A DNA stretch of 64,000 bases, from NCBI GenBank assembly GCA_010015805.1, contig ML978141.1, positions 124,001-188,000 of the forward strand. The letters run 5' to 3'. Below, piece by piece: positions 44,178 to 53,614 of the stretch (position 1 is the first letter of the stretch; every line of letters begins with the position of its first letter). The notes under the pieces were generated by a model. That model was not told the DNA's origin. It made no database searches and saw only the letters and a program-made list of their open reading frames with translations. This stretch comes from Rhizodiscina lignyota. Taxonomy: Eukaryota; Ascomycota; Dothideomycetes; Aulographales; Rhizodiscinaceae. A program made the translations under genes and the position numbers.

Positions 44178-45766
44178 ATGCAGTCTGCGGCAGACGTTCC
44201 CATCATCGTCAACTCCTCAAACTCCTCCTCAGAGCGGCGCGTCAGCCCGTCATGGAGCATCGCCCAGTTCAAAACGCGTCTGGAGCCCATTACGGGTATT
44301 CCGGCATCATCACAGCGGCTGAGTCTCCGCGTTGGCTCTCGAGAAGTCGGGGACATCGAGGCACCAGCTGGAGGGAATGGCGAAGAGGGCACGCAATTGG
44401 CTTCGTTCCCGTTGCAGGCATACGCTGAGATATATGTGAGTGGCATTGCAAATCTCCCTGACGCTTTTGCTTTTCCATAAGCCTCAAATGTCCAACCTCT
44501 GGCGCGTCTGTTTAGGCAGGTTCAAGCCTGCCTTCATGTTTCCATTCGTTCTCATGCCCCGGTCCGCCCTCAGCAAAGCAACAAAGTTCCTCGTATGAAA
44601 CACTGCCACATAGTTCTCGGGCCCTGTCGCACAGCCGAGGCCTGGTCGACAGGTTCCGGACCCCTGTCGGAGATCTATCGAAATTCAACATAAACGGCTG
44701 CCTATTCTATGCCGGTCATCTCTGACATGCGCTGTATCTCGTTTTCTTTTCTGCTTTCAGCGCTGCAATCCGACATCCCGACCTCCGTTTTGGACATCTT
44801 CGCCCGCGCATCTCCGCGCTTTCAACTCCACGCAACGCCGAATATGCATGTGTTCCTGCCGCAGCTCTCACTGTGGCGCATTCGACCCTTGGAACTTGAT
44901 GAATAGGCTTGTTTCCGATGAAGCTGCTCCAGAAAAAGCCTGCCGTCGTCGCTCTTTCAAACGTTCCATTGAGAATGCTGTTCCAAATCGGGAAACCGCC
45001 GCGCAGCGCGTTGCTCCGTTGGGATCCTCCTTCACATTGCAGGGTCCCCAGTTGTTGACGTCCAACCATTGCTGGAATGACTTCAGCTGGCTGTGATGGC
45101 CAGTCATTGGAGGCTTCAGTCACGCAAAACACATCCTATATTTCTTCGTCTAATTTTGGTGCTGTTCATTTACTTCCCTGATTCGCATCATCAATATGAT
45201 GATTATTCGGCTGAGCGGACATGACACTCGGACCTGCTCCGCTCAGCAGTCAACAAAGCTGACCAACGTTCTTCTAGGTCCATGACACCCGTCCGGCCGC
45301 CGCACGTGTGGATTTCACGGATCCTTCCTCAGTCCCGAAGTACACGATGCCCACCAACACGTATGAGGCTCTGCCCAACTCAGTGTTGTCCTGGAAGAGG
45401 GCAAACAACCTGGGCCGCTTTGATCCCGCCGCACCCTCCATCGAAGAGCAAAAGGTTCTCGCTCTCGAGCGCGAGGTCTCTGAGCGTCATATCGAAGTCG
45501 GCAAGAGGTGTCAGTTGCTACCCGAGAGTGACGGCCGGAGAGGCGAGGTTGCGTTTGTCGGTGTTGTTGACCAGATTCCTGGAACCAAAGGACCATGGGT
45601 CGGCGTTAGGCTGGACGAACCCACCGGGAAGAACGATGGGTCAGTAAGTGGCTCAAGGTACTTTGAAGCGAAGGAAAAATGCGGTGTCTTCGTGCGACCG
45701 GAGCGTGTGGAAGTGGGCGACTTTCCGGTCTTGGATGAGCTAGGAGAAGAGATGGAGGAGATATGA
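44178..45766 (+). CDS. alp11: Tubulin-folding cofactor B (Alp11-like)
   Basis: Exons 44178-44435 and 45278-45766 give 248 aa. The N-terminal 85 residues are the ubiquitin-like domain (VPIIVNSSNSSSERRVSPSW, then SIAQFKTRLEPITGIP). The junction gives AYAEIY/VHDTRPAAARVDFTD, as in fungal orthologues, followed by KYTMPTNTYEALPNSVLSWK and a CAP-Gly domain (GKRCQLLP, GEVAFVGVV, GPWVGVRLDEPTGKNDGSV) ending in EEMEEI, the acidic tail that binds alpha-tubulin. With cofactor E it helps fold and dissociate alpha-tubulin in the cytoplasm. The single intron is 842 nt, more than ten times the local norm, yet its ends and the protein match are good. Confidence 0.88.
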
Positions 45767-46067
45767 AAGGCAGGACCAGGAGATTTGGCAGTGATACCTA
45801 ATGATATGGTAGGTCTTGAGGCATTAACAGCATCATCAGCGTCCAGTGTACATCGTTATACCAGCGATCAAGGAACACCACCTTGATCGCAGTCGCCAGA
45901 CAAAATGTTACCAACTACTGCAGAGGATCAAAACAATCGAAAGAGTTCATCCCAATTCCAAATGTAGTATTCATGAGAACAGCCGTCCCAAAGTCGTGTT
46001 CAAAGCACTACCGAGATTTGACCAACTCCCGCAAATGCGAATTCGTGTCCGACTGCCAGCCACCCGA

Positions 46068-48855
46068 TCAATGGCCCTCGATCTCGTCTCCAGCGACATG
46101 CTCGAAACCCTGCGAGAAGAAGATGCGCGCTGGCTTCGTATCCTTGTTCTCGATACTGTAAAAGTTCCCTAGAAAAATTCACTAACCGTTAGTAACCGCT
46201 CTACAAGATTGATCAAGATTTTTCGCGCTGTGCGCGATCCCGAACGCCCAGAAGATATGCGATCCAGAAATAGTGCTCCGCTGAGAAAGAAGCGGATACA
46301 GCACATAAAAGCGGTCCATCACCGCCATTGTGACAGCTGGCAACGACAATGTCGTCAGGCACCGGCCGTTACACAAAGTCAAGCCACAGCCTCGCTGTTC
46401 GCACGGTTGCCTCGCGCAGGACCCAAAACAATACCGCAAGTTCTGTGTAACGCGACACAGCGTCTCGTCTACACCAGGAACCGGGAAATCATTTTGATTT
46501 CTGCGCGGGTACCGCGCGTCATGCAGAGCGGGAATGTGCAGTGGGGGTGTCGTTGCCACCCTGCCACTTGGTCGGGGAAGCATAATGCGACGACTGTCGT
46601 ACAAGAGACAATAGATGTGTACAATGAGAAGTCGTAGGCGAAATAAAGGAGGGATGTGATATATTGATGTTCACCGACTGTTTGACATGGCGTTTGCGCG
46701 TGACGGAGCGAAGAGAAAGGTGCTGCAAGAGGGAGATTGAGACGAAAACGACTCTGGACGTCTGGGCACGCGCACTGAGGAGACTGAAGGAAACATTGAC
46801 TCACCTCTGGGGACCTGCCACACACCTCCTTTGCTGATCGAAAACTCCAAGTCTCCGACTGTGACTAGCACCTTGCCCTCATGCAAGAAGAATATCATCT
46901 GCATCTTGCGCGAGTTCTTCGTGCGTTTGAAGCCGCCAGGAGGAATATCCACAATGCCAGCGCCGAAAAAGGGTAGTGTGAGAATCTTTGCGTAGCTGAA
47001 GCTCGAGCCCATGACATCGCGCGTCTGGATAGCATTCGCTGCAAATGCAACCTCTGTGGAGAGGTTAGTGCCTCAATTCGCGCACATGTAGGGAATACAA
47101 ACTGGATACATACCCATTTCAACATCATCATCCTCAATCGTCATGTTGTACTCTGCGTCCCACGCGCTCACTAAGCCTGTCAAAATGCCGCCTTCCTCTT
47201 CCCACTCTTCCAGATCGCCTTCGTCCTCTTCTTCAATGTCTTCCATCATCTTCGGTTTTGATTTTCTGCCGCCACTGACCTTCCGCTTAGGAGGTTCCAC
47301 CGTTTCTGCCCGGACCACATCCTTGATGGTACCGTCATAGTCGCGGTTGATTCTCTCGCCGCACCACCATGCAACGGGTTGAATCGACGTGCGTCCAAAG
47401 CGCGTCGTAGTCGTCCCTTGCTCTTCCAATGGCGTGCCTTGACGTAGAATTTGGAGGCTACGGGGCTTGCTCCCTGCTCGAGCAGTCCTCGGTTTTGGGT
47501 CCACTTCGTCATCTGCCACGTCTTTGGTGCCGCTGCGCTTTTGAGGGGCTGGACGAGCATTTGGGTCGCGCTCTTTGGGCCCTTTGGAAGCATTCTTGGC
47601 AGATCGCCCCGGTTTGCGCTTTTGAGGCTTCGGTTGAACCGACGAGCCGCGGGCGCGCTTGGATGGTCTTACTTCCTCATCCTCTTCTGTCTCATCTCGA
47701 TGTACATCGAGCTTAGCCTTTCGTGACGATTGAGGCAGCTCCGTGGTCATCTCGCTGTGGTCGTTACTTGGTAATGCACCAGCCATGGTATCTTCCTGGA
47801 TCACAAGCAGAGAAGGGTCTACCGTCGACTCATCAGATGTCGCTTGAGCCACTTCCACCGGTTTTGCGGCACTCTTACGAGGTCTACCGCGTTTTCGTTT
47901 GACTGACTCTGTTGTAGCAGGCGTGCTATCTGTTGTTGGATTATTCTCGGCATTGGTTTTTGGGGCAGTTCGCGGTGTTGATTGAACAAGTAGATCCGGC
48001 AGATGTGTCGTTTCGTTCAAGTTCACCTCTGTAGCATCACCGCCGTCGAGAATTTGAATTGAATCGTCTTCACTCGGTGCGAGCTGTGCGCCTTCCTGTT
48101 CATTCTTGGTTTGTGGTTCCCCTGCATCCAACGGTTCCTGTACGGGAGATGGCTGGATGTCAACTACTTCCGGCGCCGTGTCTACCACAGTATCTTCTGC
48201 ACCAGTTGTGCTACTAATGCCGTACATCTTAGAAGGACTGGTCTCGACACTGGCCCTTGGAGCGTCCTCATCAAAATCCAACCTGCGCCTTACAGAAGCG
48301 ATTTGTTTGGTACGAATGGGTGATCCAAGAGAGCGGCGCGACTCTGAATGTGGCGCTAGAGACGGATGCCTTTGCGGAGAGGAATGAAGGGTTGTCTTGA
48401 TTGGGGATCGCGCCTTTGGGGGTGGCAGTGAAGTTCTTGCGCTACGCGTCAATCGTCGTGCAGATAGTACGTCTATCGGTTCTGGTGCGGAGCCTGTCAA
48501 ACATAGGATTGTCAGCACCTTCGCATACTCTCTTGGTCTGTCTGCAGCGCATAACACATACTCTGCGCAACTTCCATAGACTCAGAGGAAATCTGTTGTA
48601 TGTTCTGTATACTGCGCTTGGGCGGAGACTTTTCTGGAGAAGAGAAGATCGCATCGAGGGGCTCGAAGCCATGCTCATCGCGTCTCCCGGTATCCTTTAC
48701 GGTGATGCCGGTCTTTCTGTTAATTGCATAAGCACTGCTGGCCTGTCTCTGCAATGCGATGGTGAATTGTAAGCATACCTTCCCTGAACCCCAGGTTCGA
48801 AGTAGACGTTCTCGCGCTTCTTGCGCCCTGGTGTCGCGCCGGCGAGCGGCGCCAT
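46068..48855 (-). CDS. mif2: Kinetochore protein Mif2/CENP-C
   Basis: Exons 48855-48779, 48716-48562, 48493-47114, 47053-46805, 46168-46068; 653 aa. The N-terminus KRENVYFEPGVQGR/KTGITVKDTGRRDEHGFEPL with the IFSSPEKSPPK motif is the conserved Mif2 N-terminal region that contacts the Mis12/MIND complex. A KRKRGRPRK AT-hook lies near residue 275-285 and the CENP-C motif (RFGRTSIQPVAWWCGER) near 440-460, which binds the CENP-A nucleosome. The C-terminal cupin dimerisation domain starts with EVAFAANAIQTRDVMGSSFS, includes MIFFLHEGKVLVTVGD, and finishes NFYSIENKDTKPARIFFSQG in a small last exon. The last intron is 636 nt, so this exon is easily missed. Essential centromere scaffold, nuclear. Confidence 0.9.
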
Positions 48856-49451
48856 AGCTACGAGTGTTGCAGCCACTTTGAGGTCTGCTGCTTGGATAGC
48901 AATGCGCCAGTAGTTGCAAAGGAGGGTCAGTGGGTGCTGACTTTGCTGCCAGCGAGTATTTGTTGTGGTTTCCAACTGTATAACTCGAGGCGGCTGAGGT
49001 TTGTTTACTATCCATATATGCCAAGACTTTTCTTAGACGACGGACCAGCTAACCGTATGTAGCTAGCTCATTTTCATACGCCGCAAATTTGAGATGCTTG
49101 AGGCGGACAACCAGGGGAAATACACAACAGCTATATATCTGAGATTAATGCAGAAAACTAGCCTTATCCTCGCAATTGAACGCGTTCATTTCGACAGTGG
49201 GGAGACTGATCAAGAATCGGGATCCTTCCAGTCTCGTCTCGCACCCTTTACAACAGCGTGGCTATCTTGAGGTCATTGCAACGATCACATCAAGTCAATG
49301 AACAGCTCATGGTGGAAGTCAATCGACGCACTGAGAGTGTGCCAATTACGTTAATTCCTTCTAAGTTGAGCAAGTATGGTCCTCAGATGACTTCGTCTCA
49401 TCATCTTCTACGTTGAACCCGTTCTACTCATCAGCGAAGACTTTCAATCTT
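48856..49451. other. Spacer upstream of mif2
   Basis: About 600 bp holding the mif2 promoter and the 3' flank of the SnoaL-like gene. Nothing else recognised. Confidence 0.4.
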
Positions 49452-49928
49452 TCAATTGTATTTTTGAAGTGGCGTTTTATCAAAAAAGTTCCTTATCGCG
49501 CAAATCTGAAATCCGTCTGTTCCTTTACCCGGATCCGCCTTTCTGATAGTATAGATGAAGAACCTGGGAATGGTTGTTCCCTCAGTTTTACCATGCGGCA
49601 CAAACGTCGTCACATCCTCGATATACAGCGTGTACTTCTCCTCCTCCTTGTCCGTTATGAGCACAAACGATTTAGCGTCATGTGTATGTTGGAATGGTCC
49701 AAACAGCTCGTCGTAATGCTCCCATACTACCGCTCCACCATGAATGATTGTGCCATCGGTCTCGGTGAAAACAGTATCTGCAGAGTAAAAGTCATCGAAA
49801 GGCGCATCCCGGAATTCGTTCGGTTTGATAAAGTTGGCACCGTATTTGGCGTAAAAGCTCAGGACTGGGTGTTGAAGAAGGTCAGGTGTGGGAGGGCCGC
49901 TGTGGTAAAGGGTTTCGTATGGCGCCAT
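49452..49928 (-). CDS. SnoaL/NTF2-like small protein
   Basis: Single exon, 158 aa. Features of the SnoaL-like alpha+beta cone: an N-terminal helix (LLQHPVLSFYAKYGANFI), FRDAPFDDFYSADTVFTETDG, HGGAVVWEHYDELFGPF, and a C-terminal sheet with LYIEDVTTFVPHG and PRFFIYTIRKADPGKGTDG. Family members bind small hydrophobic ligands; some are cyclases or isomerases in secondary metabolism and many have no known activity. Length and single-domain layout are typical. No catalytic claim is made. Confidence 0.72.
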   Translation of the reverse strand: MAPYETLYHSGPPTPDLLQHPVLSFYAKYGANFIKPNEFRDAPFDDFYSADTVFTETDGTIIHGGAVVWEHYDELFGPFQHTHDAKSFVLITDKEEEKYTLYIEDVTTFVPHGKTEGTTIPRFFIYTIRKADPGKGTDGFQICAIRNFFDKTPLQKYN

Positions 49929-51679
49929 ATTGATTGCAAAGAAGCACGAAACTTGAATTCTGCTTTTGTCGATTTTCGTTCTGTTGGAATTGGATACTAT
50001 ATACCTACAACATCTCTTCTTATATGCTACAAACTTTCATATTGACTGCAATACAATCCCGAGGCGGCGATTAACTCGGCCGAGTTCGCTACAACGCTGT
50101 TACATGCATCCCGGCCGTGAATGCCTCGTACTAAGCTGAACAATGTATGGCAGTAAGTTGTTACTAAGCATTCAGACCGACGCTCTGCTCGAGTTTCGGC
50201 GTTGAGAGTGGGGCTGTCCGCCTCCAATATATACAAGTAGTTAAAGTCGACTGTCGTGCTTCTGCCCAGCGAGGATTCCAGCTTCACGGAAGCTCCGGAC
50301 TTCGTAAAACAAGATCCGTCGACATGTCTATGGTAGCATTGGCTTCATTAGTAATCTTTTACTTTGCATTCGGCTTCTCCGATACTTCAATGAGCGTTAA
50401 CCCAAAAACCCAAAGAGCCAACGATGGCTCTGCTCTTGGACTTCCAATATCCAGCCGGCCGATTTAAGGGAAGCGTTTCTTGCACCCTAGCGCTACCTCG
50501 GTCTCATTTCGAAATATTCTTCTAACGCAGTCAATACCTGCCCGCTGATTCATCACCAGAGGGTTGAGTTCTTCAAAGTCGTTAATAGTGGTGGAGAAGC
50601 GCCACACAATGCATCACGCCCATGATGGCACACTCTTTCGGTCGGGTTCACCATCGAGCTCTCAGCCCGGTTTCAACGTCGTACCGTGACTTCAGGGGCC
50701 ATTTGAGAGACTTCGGTGACATCGGACACAATGCTAAATCCCGCCAAGACGACTCCGCCCAATACCAAGGCATCCGCGCGAGACGTCACGCAAGCATTAA
50801 TGGCTAAGATTTGCTCTGTCTGGCTTGAATTATCTTGACTCTGATTGGCACTGTCTTACCAAGAGCCCCTAATGCCTCGAAATGTGATTAAATGTGATTA
50901 AAAGCGGTCAAAGGGGATGACATCGCGCTCATTTTGACTTTCCCGGGGCCAGACCATTAGTGGCTTTCTCCATACTCCGAAGACGGCCAAGAAGGCTATC
51001 ACGATGCTTATGACAACTAGCATTGATACTACTGCATTTTTCGTCTTCCCCGTGGGTGTTTACCGCACCCTTTCACATCATGATGGGCGAATGACATTGC
51101 TTCTCTCATTCACGAACCTGGGCTTTGTTACTTCTTCAGGAGAGCTAAGGCAGTGGATTTGCTAAGAGTAAGCAGGGCAACACCTATGGATATTTCCACG
51201 GCAGTGCCCAAGATGCGGAGTGTCGAGAGTTGATTGACGTGGAAGAGCTTGAAGGCATTGCGTTGCCCTTCTCCCCTGTTTTGGACCGAAGCCTTGATTG
51301 GCATCGCTTTCAGCGCTTTTATGGAAGCCAGGAGCATCTTTCCCACGTGGCTGCTCTAGAGTTTCAAGTGTGTAAGGCGTGATCGACTTGTCTTGGACTG
51401 ACGCGCGTTGTCTTCGTTGTCGGACATCAGGTCTTCAGGTAATTGCTGCGATGATGGTGACATCGCACGCCACGAAATTAATAGTAACAGGCGTTGAGGA
51501 GAAATCGACATCGAGGTTTCTGCAATACTCGTACATTCGATGTCAGGTATAAGAGGGACTAGGTCGCCAGAGCCTGGCCATCATAATCGAATAATTTCTG
51601 CATAGTCAATCAGTCAAATATATTCCTCAATTCAGGTTTATTGAAATTCATTTTGTGCGGAACGCCCACAGTGTCTACT
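49929..51679. other. Gene-poor stretch of 1.75 kb
   Basis: No family-level match was found. A 72-codon minus frame at 51128-51346 contains an amphipathic start and one hydrophobic helix (LGTAVEISIGVALLTLSKST); it could be a small membrane protein or a fragment of one, at low confidence. The right end contains the promoter of the repeat-protein gene. Confidence 0.35.
51128..51346 (-). CDS. Possible small single-helix membrane protein
   Basis: The 72-codon frame starts MGKMLLASIKALKAMPIKAS and ends with a hydrophobic segment LRILGTAVEISIGVALLTL and a lysine pair. The bias towards Lys, Leu and Ala looks more protein-like than nearby frames. It shows no recognised family and may be chance or a fragment. 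Confidence 0.2.
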   Translation of the reverse strand: MGKMLLASIKALKAMPIKASVQNRGEGQRNAFKLFHVNQLSTLRILGTAVEISIGVALLTLSKSTALALLKK

Positions 51680-52216
51680 ATGCGTTTTATTGCTCTTACA
51701 CTTCTTGCCGTCCCGGCTCTTAACGTCGTCGCCACTCCGGTCGCAAGTTCTGGAGTGCAAAATGCCGTTGAGCCTCGCTCCGCTGAGTATCCTGTATGTC
51801 TTAGCCTAACGGTTTTCATTCGACCGTTACCGCTCCGAAGCAAATGCTAACACATCATTAGACTTTGTCGAAGAAGAATCATGGGGCTGATCCTCTTCCA
51901 CACCATAGTGGTCTCGATGGGAGGTCGGCGAAGCATGGGGCGGATGACCAATCATAGTGGCCTTGATGGAAAGGTGAAGAGGAAACATGGAACCGATGAT
52001 CCTCTTCCACACCACTCTGGCTTGGATGGCCGATCTGCTAAACACGGTGCTGACGACCCTGTGCCACATCACAGTGGGCTCGACGGCCGTTCGCCCAAGC
52101 ACGGCCACGGTGCCGATGATAACCTCCCGCACCACTCTGGTCTTGATGGACGCTCAGCCAAGCATGGTCATGGTGCCGACGACAACCTTCCACATCACTC
52201 CGGTCTTGATGACTGA
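51680..52216 (+). CDS. Secreted tandem-repeat peptide precursor
   Basis: Exon 1 (51680-51793) encodes a clear signal peptide, MRFIALTLLAVPALNVVA, followed by TPVASSGVQNAVEPRSAEYP. After an intron beginning GTATGT at 51794 (default acceptor 51861) come six repeats of about 19-21 residues with the core HGADDPLPHHSGLDGRSAK (variants insert HG or replace P by N). Repeat 1 is in one frame while repeats 3-6, ending SGLDD and stop, are in another; repeat 2 is shorter. An alternative acceptor at 51973 would join the signal peptide in frame to VKRKHGTDD and four repeats. Dibasic KK/KR pairs occur before repeats 1 and 3, suitable for Kex2-type processing, but the inner repeat borders are RSAK/RSPK. It resembles a processed repeat peptide or a small cell-wall protein; no known family recognised. 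Confidence 0.6.
51868..52213 (+). repeat. Six 57-63 bp coding tandem repeats
   Basis: Copies begin near 51877, 51931, 51980, 52037, 52094 and 52157. Each carries a CAYCACWSYGGYYTBGAYGG core coding HHSGLDG. Nucleotide differences are mainly at third positions, which suggests selection on the peptide; the second copy is shorter than the rest. The last two copies share an extra His-Gly codon pair. Confidence 0.75.
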
Positions 52217-53614
52217 AGAAATATTGCTGCGGAGGTGTGGAGGACTTGCATCGAATGACTATGCAATGAGTTACGAAAATAAAGGAAATCAGTCGAGGGG
52301 GATAAGGAACACGACGTAAAATATGAAACGACATTCGGATAACAAGTACTGATTTCTTCCTACATGTACATACACTCTTTGAATGAGATATGACTTATGG
52401 AGTACAGGATAAGGACGTGTTACGCCGTGAATTGTTGCCGTCTTCGTGAAGATCATTGAGCCCTATGACAAGCTTGGATTTTCTAGCACGGGACACTGAA
52501 AGGAGTTTATAACCTGCTGATGTACTTCTGCATTTAAATTAGACACGGGACTCTGAATATATCTTGATTGACACGTACATTCTGAAGATTTATGTCTCCG
52601 CGCTCTCAAAGCTCTCGCCGCGCACAGTACACGTATCGCATATCCTAGCTTTCGCAATAGCTGATAGTATGGCTATGAGACTTATATATCAAGTTAATTA
52701 GGATAAAGGCAGTAATGTCCGATGCCAAACAGACGGGTCGTTTCGTTCTGCGGAACTTGGATAATAAAGGGTGTGAGTAAGACGGTTATCAGTGACATGG
52801 CAAAGAGTAGATATGAGATGAGGGCTAGTTGCATTGGTGGGTTCAGCTACCGAAGTTTAGGTACCCGCTAACCATGTGACTGGGTACTTAACCAGCCGGC
52901 TCGTCGTACTCCGGGTGCATCAAATCTACACGGCACTGCTGACCAACAGTTTACCTCCACTGCAGTTAAAAGCGCACGGGCACGAACAAGCTGTGCTATT
53001 TAGAATAATCCAACGAGAAAATTGGAGAAAGCGCGATATACTCTAAACCATTCTTGTTGGCCTTGTACAGATTCAACAAATATAAGTAGTCTCGAGTGAA
53101 GAGACTATGTACACCTTCACACACCGAGATATTGAATCTGTGGTACAACCTTTTGGCCCATGCAGGTTCTGTGGACATTATTCGATCCACACCACTATGC
53201 GACTGAAAGGGGAACGAATTTAGACTACTTTCCACATTGATTGTTCAGCTAAAGGGTATCTAAAACTTTTATTGTACAAACAAAGGAGATAGGCCATATC
53301 TTTACGCAAGATGTACTCGGCCACTTTGATTTCACCATACCTGTAGTGAAAGAAAAAAGTATCGAATGCCGCCGTGGGACATTTCAGTTCCACCGCATTT
53401 GTAACGAAAGAAAATCATCGAATACCACCGTGAGACACGCATCTGTCCACTATCCCAGGAAAACATCTCCTCGAATCTGCTCCGAAACCTTCAAGAAAGC
53501 TTCCTCAAACAATAGTCAGCTTCCTCATGCTGCGCACGCCCTCCTTGAAGTTTGCATCCCCCTGAAAGCCACTGTCCACTAGTAAGCAGTACCTGTTAGT
53601 TTCATAGGGAAGAA
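52217..53614. other. Spacer with short direct repeat
   Basis: This is the 1.4-kb gap between the repeat-protein gene and the 3' end of the chromodomain gene. It is AT-richer than the coding flanks. A roughly 34-bp direct repeat lies at 53347-53438. No gene recognised. Confidence 0.4.
53347..53438. repeat. Roughly 34-bp direct repeat pair
   Basis: TGAAAGAAAAAAGTATCGAA (53347) and CGAAAGAAAATCATCGAA (53405) begin two copies that continue TGCCGCCGTGGGACA and TACCACCGTGAGACA. Differences are mostly C/G to T/A changes in the second copy. Function unknown. Confidence 0.5.

Noticed and set aside
44716-45132. 138-codon minus frame inside the cofactor B intron
   Set aside because: No recognisable features; overlapping frames on both strands; the host gene's splice sites give the expected protein without it.
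46182-46604. 140-codon minus frame next to the last mif2 exon
   Set aside because: It lies wholly inside the long mif2 intron; the true last exon at 46168-46068 restores the conserved cupin end.
46671-47012. Read-through end of mif2 exon 4 as the C-terminus
   Set aside because: Residues after WQVPRG lose all similarity, whereas the distant exon supplies the canonical ending in frame.
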